From an uncultured bacterium (GTDB lineage Bacteria; CSSED10-310; CALFER01): a stretch of DNA of 64,000 bases. The stretch is taken from positions 44,076 to 108,075 of the forward strand of contig CALFER010000077.1 in the NCBI GenBank assembly GCA_937951895.1. Reading direction: 5' to 3'. Below the pieces are notes generated by a model, which saw only the letters and a program-made list of their open reading frames with translations, was not told the origin of the DNA and ran no database searches. A program made the translations under genes and the position numbers. Positions 51,989-60,512 of the stretch are shown here, in pieces. Within the stretch, counting starts at the first letter, position 1. Every line of letters begins with the position of its first letter.

Positions 51989-53288
51989 TCTCTTTCGCAA
52001 TATTCGGGTATTCGCTCGTTTCCAGCACCGCGCAGATTTCCCGGAACGGTCCGTCGGGGATGATTCCGAGCAGTGAGCGCGTTTCGAGCCTTCGGAGCAG
52101 AGTCACCACTTCTTCGACGTTCCCCGCCCGCAGATGATGTTCGAACATTCTCCGCAGATGTTTCCATGCGTGCGCGGAGTTGCCGGCGGTGAGGTACAGC
52201 CAGGCAAGATGATCGTCGATATCCGGGTTGTCCGGTTGCTTCCGGAGACTCTCGTTGAAAAAATGAATGGCGGCCGAGGTCAACCCGCGTGATTCATAGT
52301 CGAGCGCTTTCAGATAGCTCGGATCGGCCTCGAATTCCGTGTCGAAGGCATCGTTTTCCGCGAGTGCTTCCTGACGGGCGTTCAACGTCCTGTCCAGTCC
52401 CGTCAGAACGAAGAACAACCCGGCTGCCGCTCCGAAGGAGAAGCCTCCGAGATGACTCCAGTAGGCGACATGGCTGTCCGGATTGGTCATCAGAAAAAGA
52501 ACCTGCATGAGCACCCAGGCAATGATCCCGACGAACGCAGGGATGGTGAACGTGCCGAACCGGACGATCACCAGCAGCAGCGCGAACCAGAAGATTCGTG
52601 TGGGGAGTCGGGGAAAGCGGATGAGGAGCGCGCCCATGAGCGCCGAAATCGCACCGGATGCACCGACGAGCGGGACGTCACTCAGGGGATGAAACAGATA
52701 ATGGGTCAGTACGGCCACGATTCCGCCCAGGAAAAAAATCAGCAGATAAACCGGGCGTCCCCATTGATCTTCGATGTGGACCCCCGAGAACCAGAAGAAG
52801 ATCAGGTTGCCGATCAGATGCAGGATGCCGGCGTGCAGAAACAGGGAGGTGAACCAGGTATACCAGCGTGGATCGTTGGATTTAAAACCCAGCGAGAAGG
52901 GAATGAAGCGGTTCCGGGCCGAGTCGAGTTCGCTCCGCGCGCGGATGTAGCGGGTGTAGCGGTCGGATGTCGTATCGTACAGCTCGCCCGATCGAACGGA
53001 CTCTTCCACCTTCCGATCGATATCCCTCATGAATGTGTCGACCTGAGCGATATACTCCGGATCGGTCGGATTCCGGGCTGCGGGTTTGAACCGGGCCATA
53101 TAATCGCCCCGGTACTCGATCATGAGAGTCCGGAAGTCATCCTGAGCTTTTTTATAGCGTTTCGCCTGGGATTCGGCGGTTGATTCGACATAGATGCCGG
53201 CAAGAATCATGATGCCGATCAGACAGAGCGTGACGACGGGGAGTCGACGAACCGATCGTTCCTGCCCGATGGGAATCAGAATCAGCAT
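51933..53288 (-). CDS. Rhomboid-family intramembrane serine protease with C-terminal TPR region
   Basis: 451 residues. Six or seven helices: one near the N-terminus, then a loop of about 115 residues, then HLIGNLIFFWFSGVHIEDQWG, GASGAISALMG (catalytic Ser211) and YWSHLGGFSFG (catalytic His279). The C-terminal 150 residues are soluble TPR-like (ALDYESRGLTSAAIHFFNES). The large loop between helix 1 and helix 2 is characteristic of this subgroup. Confidence 0.93.
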   Translation of the reverse strand: MLILIPIGQERSVRRLPVVTLCLIGIMILAGIYVESTAESQAKRYKKAQDDFRTLMIEYRGDYMARFKPAARNPTDPEYIAQVDTFMRDIDRKVEESVRSGELYDTTSDRYTRYIRARSELDSARNRFIPFSLGFKSNDPRWYTWFTSLFLHAGILHLIGNLIFFWFSGVHIEDQWGRPVYLLIFFLGGIVAVLTHYLFHPLSDVPLVGASGAISALMGALLIRFPRLPTRIFWFALLLVIVRFGTFTIPAFVGIIAWVLMQVLFLMTNPDSHVAYWSHLGGFSFGAAAGLFFVLTGLDRTLNARQEALAENDAFDTEFEADPSYLKALDYESRGLTSAAIHFFNESLRKQPDNPDIDDHLAWLYLTAGNSAHAWKHLRRMFEHHLRAGNVEEVVTLLRRLETRSLLGIIPDGPFREICAVLETSEYPNIAKEISARRRGESGAETDRPGN

Positions 53289-53320
53289 GAGAGGGGATCA
53301 GGGCCTGCGGGTGAGATGGT

Positions 53321-53677
53321 TCACGGAGGGCTCATGAGGGTGCCGGCGTTGCTGATTTTCTGTTCGACGCGTTGAGATCGATGGAGGGCCATGGATCTTT
53401 TATAATAATCGATGGCTTTTTTAGCGAGCGCTGCGCCTTCGGGTGTGTAGGATGTTCCCCGATCCTGGTTGATCTTCCGGGCTTTGAAGAAATAGGCGTC
53501 ACCGATGACGATCATGACGCCGTAGTCATCGGGCTTTTCCTTCAGCAGTTTTTCACCTTCCGTGATGGCCTCGTCATAGCGGCCGGAGACCAGGAGCTGT
53601 TCGAGTGCGTTGGGGCGGGGGCCGCATCCGAACGCGAATCCGGCAAGGATCAGGATCAGGGTGAGAGTTCCGGGCAT
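53321..53677 (-). CDS. Small TPR-like lipoprotein
   Basis: 118 residues. A lipobox-like signal (LILILAGFAFGCG, Cys at 18) precedes helical repeats (LLVSGRYDEAITEGEKLLKE, DYGVMIVIGDAYFFKARK). It should be anchored in the envelope facing the periplasm. Co-transcribed with the rhomboid gene (32 bases apart). Confidence 0.8.
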   Translation of the reverse strand: MPGTLTLILILAGFAFGCGPRPNALEQLLVSGRYDEAITEGEKLLKEKPDDYGVMIVIGDAYFFKARKINQDRGTSYTPEGAALAKKAIDYYKRSMALHRSQRVEQKISNAGTLMSPP

Positions 53678-53770
53678 GATGACCTCCGCGGGTGCAGATC
53701 GTGAATATCCTATTCTATCGTGTGGATCGCCATGAAATCAAATCAACCTGCTCAACCGGATTTTATCGGA

Positions 53771-56056
53771 TCATTGCTCTCGCCGGGGGGTCCCGAGACC
53801 GCTTCGAATTCGATCGACATTCGCCCTGATATCCGGGTTCTTCCCATCCAGAAGAGCGGCATGACGCCAGGCTTCCCATGCTGAAGAGGTGTTCCCTTCA
53901 TGCTCCATGACAACACCATAATCGTTCCATAGATTAGCGATATCCGGGCGTCTGAGATCAATCTCAAATCGCTCGGTCTTCCCCCTGAGCTGATACTCAC
54001 CGAGATACTTGATTGCGGGATTGACAAAGTTCATTCGGACAACCATAGACCGGCTCTTCGCATCCCACTCGATACGAATCTCATCGGTCGGATTGCTGAT
54101 CTGTGGAGGGATGTCGGATCGGGCAAAAAACTCGATCGTAACCCAGGAACTCCACGGCGTCTGACCTCCCGGCATAACGGCTGCGGCCCTTACCTTCATG
54201 CGCCCCAGAATTGACATGTGCTGAGTCATCGATCGATTGAAAAAAATGGATCTCGAATTCTCAAGAGCCTTTTCAAGCAGTTCTCGAGCCTCTCCGAATC
54301 GATTCTGCCCTGCATACACAATGACAAGGTTGTGATACGCATCGAACAGACGCGGGTCACATTCGAGCGCTTTCGAAAATGCCGACGCAGCTTCCGAGCC
54401 ATTACCCGAGCGTTGTTTGAGTATTCCAGTGTTGTTCCAGGATCGAGCATGAAACGGATTGAGTTTCAAGGATTGGTCATAAGCGGATTGCGCGTCATGA
54501 AAGGCACCCATTCGATCCAGGGCGATACCGAGATTGTACCAGCCGTTCTGGAAATGCGGGTGTCGCTCCAGGAGCCGCCGACCTTCCGTCGCGGCATCAG
54601 AATTACGATTCAACTGCAACAGCGTGTAGATGCGGCGATACGAGGCAAAACGATCCGCAGGCCAGATCCGGGCGGCTTTTCGATACCATACGCTCGCTGC
54701 TTCGGGATCACCTGCGTGCTCAACTCGAATGCCGATGCTCAGGTAACCCGTGTACAGCGCCATCCAACTCCCAAACAGCACCAAGACAAGAGCCGCTGCG
54801 CGAAAACTCCAAATGGTTGATGGTGGAATGCGCGCAGGCGCGGTATCCGATTCCCGTGGCTTGCTGAAAACCGCACCGATCAGAAAAGCCGACAGAAAAA
54901 GCGGAACAGGATTGTGAAGGGTGGAGGCGAAGAGCGAATTGGTGAGAACAGCAGTCACCGAACCACACGCGGCTAGCGAGAATGCCGCGAAATTTCCCCC
55001 TGTGCCCATGTTCCGCACAATCTGCCGATAAAACACAACAATCAGCCAGAGGACCCCAATCAACCCGAGAGGACCTGTTTCCAACGCGAATTCGATGTAC
55101 TCGTTGTGAGCATGTGACACGTAAACATCGGGACCGGATATCCGGATCTCTTCGCCTGAACGATATAATGGGTAAAGAATCTGGAAGTTCCCCAATCCAA
55201 TACCCCTGATCGGATGTTCTTCCATCATCTCGAAGGCTGAACGCCACACCAGGATGCGAAAACGGTTCGTGCCATGCCCCGGCTCCAGGATGGATGCCAG
55301 GCGATCTCGTGTCGAAGGATTCGCCAGGAGCACGAGCGTGAAGCACAGCGAGATCGTAATGATGCCTCCCCACCATCTCCGCGATGCGCGAACCGGCGCT
55401 CGCATCAGGACCAGACCGCACAGGATGCCAGCGGTCACCAGCGCGACCCAACTGCTGCGGCAGGAAATCAGAATCAGTGCGAGCAACTCGATGAGGATGA
55501 TGATCAGTATCGCAGTGCTCTCACGTGTCCTCCGACGCTGGTGTGCCAGATAAAGGGAAATCGGTATCGAAATGATCAGATACTCGGCGGTCAGATTGCG
55601 ATGTCCAAAAGATGTCGATGGATTGAATGGAGATTGGGAGTCGAGCCACAGGCCGGTGATCTGGCAGAAGGCGATCAATGAGACCAATGCGGCACTGTAG
55701 GTGATCGATCGTGCCCAATCGATTCGATTTGTTTCGATAGCGCCAAGAGAGAGTGCCGATCGGATCCAGAGAAAAAACAGAACCGCAGCGCACAGAGCGA
55801 TCAAACCTTCGGATACATTGGGGCTTCCGGGCAGAGAAAGGCATGCCGCGAGTAAAAAGACCCCCGCTGGGATGAGCAGCGAAGGAATGGTTCGGCTGGA
55901 GTCGGTCCATGCGCTCCAGTTAAACAGAATGTATGCCGCCCAGAGTAATCCGATCGACCATTTCGGAACCGTGAATGAATCGAAACAGACCGGACATACG
56001 GCAAGAATCATACAGACACTCGTGATACTTGCGGGTCGGATATGGAACCTGGTCAT
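53771..56056 (-). CDS. O-antigen ligase-family protein with C-terminal TPRs
   Basis: 761 residues. Ten or more membrane helices fill the first 440 residues. The Wzy/WaaL-type motifs are FGHRNLTAEYLIISIP, RILVWRSAFEMMEEHPIRGI, GLGNFQ and SHAHNEYIEFALETGPLGL (conserved His). TPR-like repeats (about 470-620: GWYNLGIALDRMGAFHDAQ, SWNNTGILKQRSGNGSEA) lie in the periplasm or cytoplasm. Probably joins a glycan to lipid A, a protein or another acceptor. Confidence 0.9.
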   Translation of the reverse strand: MTRFHIRPASITSVCMILAVCPVCFDSFTVPKWSIGLLWAAYILFNWSAWTDSSRTIPSLLIPAGVFLLAACLSLPGSPNVSEGLIALCAAVLFFLWIRSALSLGAIETNRIDWARSITYSAALVSLIAFCQITGLWLDSQSPFNPSTSFGHRNLTAEYLIISIPISLYLAHQRRRTRESTAILIIILIELLALILISCRSSWVALVTAGILCGLVLMRAPVRASRRWWGGIITISLCFTLVLLANPSTRDRLASILEPGHGTNRFRILVWRSAFEMMEEHPIRGIGLGNFQILYPLYRSGEEIRISGPDVYVSHAHNEYIEFALETGPLGLIGVLWLIVVFYRQIVRNMGTGGNFAAFSLAACGSVTAVLTNSLFASTLHNPVPLFLSAFLIGAVFSKPRESDTAPARIPPSTIWSFRAAALVLVLFGSWMALYTGYLSIGIRVEHAGDPEAASVWYRKAARIWPADRFASYRRIYTLLQLNRNSDAATEGRRLLERHPHFQNGWYNLGIALDRMGAFHDAQSAYDQSLKLNPFHARSWNNTGILKQRSGNGSEAASAFSKALECDPRLFDAYHNLVIVYAGQNRFGEARELLEKALENSRSIFFNRSMTQHMSILGRMKVRAAAVMPGGQTPWSSWVTIEFFARSDIPPQISNPTDEIRIEWDAKSRSMVVRMNFVNPAIKYLGEYQLRGKTERFEIDLRRPDIANLWNDYGVVMEHEGNTSSAWEAWRHAALLDGKNPDIRANVDRIRSGLGTPRREQ

Positions 56057-56101
56057 GGCTGGATGCCAATGCCGGATTGGCGATCCGGCGCGAACTCCTT
56101 C

Positions 56102-59100
56102 CTAATCGCTCCAGCCGAATGTAACAGCAGCAAGCTCACCTTCAATCTGTGTGACAGCGGGATCTGTGATCGCGCCATAGAAAATGGCGTCTGCATACGA
56201 AGAGTGCGTTACGGGCCAGACAAATTCCGGGATGACCGTCACGAGCGTCGGGCCGGGGGGAAATGAAGGATACGCATCGAGATACCAATCGAAAGTTGTG
56301 TTAAACGATGGCGCGAAGAAATAGATATCCGCAATTTCCAGGATGACGAAAAGGGGATAGTTGTTTAACGGCGCAGAGGTATTATTGCAGACTTTGGCTC
56401 GGCAGAAGAACGGGTCTCCGGGACGATAAAACGCCGATGGAATCTCGATCGAAACACCATACTGACAGGTAGGAGTTGGTGTGGGGGTGGTGGTAGGGGT
56501 TTGAGTTGGCGAATGGGTCGGAGTGCGTGTGGGTGTCGGGGTCCGGGTCGGCTTTGGGGTACGGGTCGGGGTTCGGGTGGGTGTGGGTGTGGGCATGATG
56601 ATCGTCGTCATGGCATCGGGCTCTGCGGGCGCTGACTCGACATTTCCGCTGTTGTCTGTTGCGATTGAGTAGAAGGCATATTCGCCGTACCCGCCGGTTG
56701 AGGAAGAATCAAAGGATATCGGTGAGCTGTTAAAGGTGTCCTGGTAACGCACCCAGGAACCTGAACCGGTTTGATAATACAACTCGACATACTGAAAACC
56801 GCTCTCGGCGTCCGAAGCACGGAAGGGTAGTTGAACAACAGGGCCAGTCATCGAAGCTGGAAGTGTTTCCACGTGCGAAACTGGCTGGGTCGTGTCCGGT
56901 GGAGGCAGGTACGAGTCTGGCGCTTCGTCCGGTCCGATATCGCCTTTCATGTCTTCACCCGGTCGATCATGGTATTCGAAATCGTCGCTGGGAAGGTTCG
57001 TGAGATCGGCGCGGTCCAGCGCGGGAGAGCCATCTGTGAGATGATAGGTGAAGATCTGATAGGTATCGCCCAGCACGACTTCCTCGCATGGGTTGCCTGG
57101 AATTTGGACCGAGGTTCCGTCGTGCTCGACGATGAGAAACACGTCGCGGCGAGACATGGATGGACGGATAAACATGTAGATGAGTGATCCCGGAAGCCAC
57201 TGGGCGGATTCGTCCACCAGCATCGTCCGATGCGTATCCTCATTGAATACCGGGTCGGCCGACCAGGTGCCGGTGATCTCTAAGTTGTACATGGGATCAG
57301 CCGACTTGTTGTCGGAAGCGCCATCGATTTCCATATTCAGCAGGTCGATATCCGAATATGTGCTCTGGGACGTCGATTCCAGAAAATGACCCGCGGTATT
57401 GCCGTAGAACAGGTTGTTTCTCACAGATCCTGTTCCGGCTTCTCTGGCAATGATGCCGAATCCGGAGTTTTCATAGAAGATTGTGTTATCGATGTAATTA
57501 GTCGTCGCGGTGTTGCTGTCGAGAAAGAACGCGCCGGATTGCTCCTGAATGCACGCGTTCGAGGCAAGAATCGAATTGGTCAGTTTGATCTGTCTGGTCA
57601 GATGGATCGCTGAACCCTGATCATCGGCGGTGTTGCCTACGAAGAATGAATTGCAGATCTCGGGGCCACTCGCGCGCTCATACGATTCCGTCGGTTCCGA
57701 CATGGAATAACTACCGAGGATCGCGAGACCTCCACCGAAGTCTGATGCCCGGTTCGCTGTGACACAGAGTCGATTTGCTTCGAATTCCCTGTGATAAGCA
57801 CAATAAATCCCTCCACCTGATTGCGCCTCATTGTCCGAGATAATGGTGTCATCGAATACGAGAGAGTCAGGGATCGAGTTATCGCAGAAAACACCGCCTC
57901 CAGCAGTTTGAGCAGAGTTTGACAGAAGCAAAGTATTGGTTACGATGACAGGAGACGCATAGACATACAAACCCGCACCCTGGTAGGCAGTATTCTCCTG
58001 GATGATGCAGTTCGTGAGGGTTGTTTCGCCGTTGCAGTTATAGATTAGAACGCCGCCTCCGGAGTTGTTCGGTATGGACCCGCCGAGAGCGTGTCCATTC
58101 TTGATCGTGAAACCGTCGATCCTGAGAGGCTGGGGTACGCTATAACAGTTCACAACATGCGATGCGTAACTTGCAGATCCCTCATCCCAACCATCAAGGA
58201 TAGTCGGGCACAGGCCCAATTGACGCTCCTCCAGCGTGGATTCCGTCCCGCAAAAACCGCCATAGAGCTGTACGGAATCCATTGTAACCATGCCATGATA
58301 CTCACCACCTGCAACCCAGATTTCAGAAATGCCGTAATACGAGGAAACTTCCATGGCATCTTGGACGAAGTGAAGGGGATACTCCCAACTGAATCCCAAC
58401 TCTTCCGTGGTACCGGTCTGGTCGACAAAAATACGCGGATAGGGGTAGGCTGTGCAGATCAGCGTTGAAGTATCGGGTTCGACCGGTAGTTCTTCCCGAT
58501 TGCCGTTTATGTCGACGGCTACGGTTGCAAATGAGTAACGCCCATTTCCCAGATCGCTGACCAGAACCGGAAAACTATCTTCCTGCGATTCGCTCGCATA
58601 GAAGATCCAGTCAGAGCCCATGAAGCGATAAAACAACTCGATATGATCGACTCCCGACTCACTATCGGAGACACTGAACTGCACATCGAAATCAGCCGTT
58701 ACCAGGAGTGGAAGTTCATGAGCATACGAGTACGGAGAGGTCACGTCTTCCTGCGGAACAAAATCCGGATCGGCTTCGTCCCATCCGATATCTCCAAGCG
58801 AATCGCTGCCGGGCCTTGGGTCGCCATCGATATCCAGTTCCGGTATTCCGGTCAGATAGGCCCGATCCAGCGCACTGGATCCATTCTGAAGATGATAATC
58901 CAAAACCCGATACTCATCCCCGACCTGGATGTCCTGAGAGATCTGACCCCAGACATACAGTTCGGTCGCGGAATTTGACGCGATGAGATGGTGCATGGCG
59001 GTATCCAGTCCGGTTGCGAGGAGATTCCCCGCCAATTCTCCGGGAGGAAAAGAAGCTGCGGCGTCGACCAGCGTCGTCTGATACGTTGCGCTGTCGAAGA

Positions 59101-60226
59101 CAGGGGGAGACGTCCAATTTCCCGATGGCCCATGGTTGTATGCCGGAGACCCCGATTTGCACGCACGCGCGTATATGGATTCAATATTGATGACATCCGC
59201 GCCATCGAGATACCCGACGAACGGATCCCAGTAATCATACTGAAGATTATGGTCGAACAGGCAATTGAGAATCTGTGATTCTGAAGCGGCATACAACGCC
59301 GTGTTTAAATTGCTATCAAATATCACATTATAAACAATCGCGTCTCGCGAGCCCGTCAGGTCCAGAATCCCTTCACCACCCGTATCATTGTTGCTGAAGT
59401 TGCAATTCTGGATTCTCAGTTCGCTGTTGAACTGGAGAACAATACCGGGCCCCAGTGATGAGTTCCCTGAAAACAGAGTGTTGTTGATGGTTCCTTCAGA
59501 GTTGGCATTCAGGTGAATCGCTGCGCCGCTGTATCCCTGATTTCCGGAAAACTGCGATGCCTCCATCTGCAGTCCGGAATCGTTCAGATCCACCGCGCCG
59601 CCAGTCGAGGCTGCATTACCATCGAAGACGCAACGCGTGACAGTCAGATTGGGGCCACTGGCATCGATCGCCCCATCCGTGGGCGGACTGTTCGCCATCA
59701 TCGATATCGAGCTATAAATAGCGCCTCCACGCTCATCAGCGGTATTGCTGATAAACAAGCATCCGGTCAGTGATGGCGTTGTGCGGCTCCCTGAAAACTG
59801 GATCGCCCCGCCAAATCCGGCTGAGCAGTTTACAAAACGACAATTCTGTATCGAAGGAGAAGCGCTGCACAGGATCGCGCCACCGTTCGAACGGTACGCA
59901 TTCCGGATTGTAAACCCGCGAATGATGCAACCCGGTGGTTCGGATTGCGTGCACGTGAATCCACTCAAAGTGTTCTGACCGTCGATCACACACGCATGCG
60001 GGCCGTTTTCAGATTCAATCGAGATGGATTTGCCCTGAGGTGAGATACTGGTGTTGCCCGCTCCGATATACACGCCGTCCGCTACGAGGACGATGTCGCC
60101 GGAAACCGCATGCGTGATGGCATCTTGAATGTTCGGGTATTCAGAAGGTACATGCAACGTTGCAGTCTGACCGACAGAAACAGCCAGAAATAGTCCAATA
60201 AACAGAACGCACAGGTATCTGTTCAT
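56102..60226 (-). CDS. Large secreted right-handed parallel beta-helix protein with Pro/Thr linker
   Basis: 1374 residues with a signal peptide (YLCVLFIGLFLAVSVGQTA). The N-terminal VPSEYPNIQDAITHAVSGD, then GDIVLVADGVYIG, is the usual opening of bacterial beta-helices. Repeated NCRFVNCSA/NCLFDHN-type rungs fill about 80-350 and 650-1060. Each helical half ends in a similar motif (DPRPGSDSLGDIGWDEA and DRPGEDMKGDIGPDEA) and an Ig-like domain (SYAHELPLL... / SHVETLPAS...). A Pro/Thr linker (about 1213-1253) leads to a C-terminal module like that of the plus-strand protein at 7628. Possibly a surface adhesin or polysaccharide-binding protein. Confidence 0.88.
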   Translation of the reverse strand: MNRYLCVLFIGLFLAVSVGQTATLHVPSEYPNIQDAITHAVSGDIVLVADGVYIGAGNTSISPQGKSISIESENGPHACVIDGQNTLSGFTCTQSEPPGCIIRGFTIRNAYRSNGGAILCSASPSIQNCRFVNCSAGFGGAIQFSGSRTTPSLTGCLFISNTADERGGAIYSSISMMANSPPTDGAIDASGPNLTVTRCVFDGNAASTGGAVDLNDSGLQMEASQFSGNQGYSGAAIHLNANSEGTINNTLFSGNSSLGPGIVLQFNSELRIQNCNFSNNDTGGEGILDLTGSRDAIVYNVIFDSNLNTALYAASESQILNCLFDHNLQYDYWDPFVGYLDGADVINIESIYARACKSGSPAYNHGPSGNWTSPPVFDSATYQTTLVDAAASFPPGELAGNLLATGLDTAMHHLIASNSATELYVWGQISQDIQVGDEYRVLDYHLQNGSSALDRAYLTGIPELDIDGDPRPGSDSLGDIGWDEADPDFVPQEDVTSPYSYAHELPLLVTADFDVQFSVSDSESGVDHIELFYRFMGSDWIFYASESQEDSFPVLVSDLGNGRYSFATVAVDINGNREELPVEPDTSTLICTAYPYPRIFVDQTGTTEELGFSWEYPLHFVQDAMEVSSYYGISEIWVAGGEYHGMVTMDSVQLYGGFCGTESTLEERQLGLCPTILDGWDEGSASYASHVVNCYSVPQPLRIDGFTIKNGHALGGSIPNNSGGGVLIYNCNGETTLTNCIIQENTAYQGAGLYVYASPVIVTNTLLLSNSAQTAGGGVFCDNSIPDSLVFDDTIISDNEAQSGGGIYCAYHREFEANRLCVTANRASDFGGGLAILGSYSMSEPTESYERASGPEICNSFFVGNTADDQGSAIHLTRQIKLTNSILASNACIQEQSGAFFLDSNTATTNYIDNTIFYENSGFGIIAREAGTGSVRNNLFYGNTAGHFLESTSQSTYSDIDLLNMEIDGASDNKSADPMYNLEITGTWSADPVFNEDTHRTMLVDESAQWLPGSLIYMFIRPSMSRRDVFLIVEHDGTSVQIPGNPCEEVVLGDTYQIFTYHLTDGSPALDRADLTNLPSDDFEYHDRPGEDMKGDIGPDEAPDSYLPPPDTTQPVSHVETLPASMTGPVVQLPFRASDAESGFQYVELYYQTGSGSWVRYQDTFNSSPISFDSSSTGGYGEYAFYSIATDNSGNVESAPAEPDAMTTIIMPTPTPTRTPTRTPKPTRTPTPTRTPTHSPTQTPTTTPTPTPTCQYGVSIEIPSAFYRPGDPFFCRAKVCNNTSAPLNNYPLFVILEIADIYFFAPSFNTTFDWYLDAYPSFPPGPTLVTVIPEFVWPVTHSSYADAIFYGAITDPAVTQIEGELAAVTFGWSD
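56470..56600 (-). repeat. Pro/Thr-coding low-complexity repeat (beta-helix protein linker)
   Basis: On the minus strand this encodes alternating Pro-Thr and Arg-Thr-Pro units, joining the Ig-like domain to the C-terminal module. Confidence 0.75.
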
Positions 60227-60233
60227 AAAAAAA

Positions 60234-60274
60234 TCCTCCGCAAAAAAAATAACAATTTGCCGCTAGAGTGTCAA
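60234..60274 (-). promoter_or_regulatory. Promoter and ribosome-binding site of the beta-helix gene
   Basis: On the minus strand TTGACA (60269-60274) and TATTTT (60246-60251) are separated by exactly 17 bases, and GGAGGA (60234-60239) lies 7 bases upstream of the ATG. The boxes match the sigma-70 consensus better than any others in the window. Confidence 0.65.
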
Positions 60275-60512
60275 TGGCTATTCAATGTTACTCAAATTTC
60301 TAACGATTGAAGCATGGTAACGATCGATCGTGCATCCGCGCCAGCGTTCAAATCCGGTGACGACACGTGAATATTCCCGATGCCGATTCTGCACATCGAC
60401 AGGCGTAACCGATAACGCTCCGTCGAGCGACTTGACTTCCCGAGGCATTCCAGTGACACTTTCCAAGAGGCCGTTCGGACTGGAAAGGCAATAATTGAAA
60501 GGAGTTCTGGGT

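Noticed and set aside
60278..60480. Short minus-strand open frame upstream of the beta-helix promoter
   Set aside because: It has a faint resemblance to transposase-type sequence but no start signal and no recognisable motif, and it overlaps the ygfK start.
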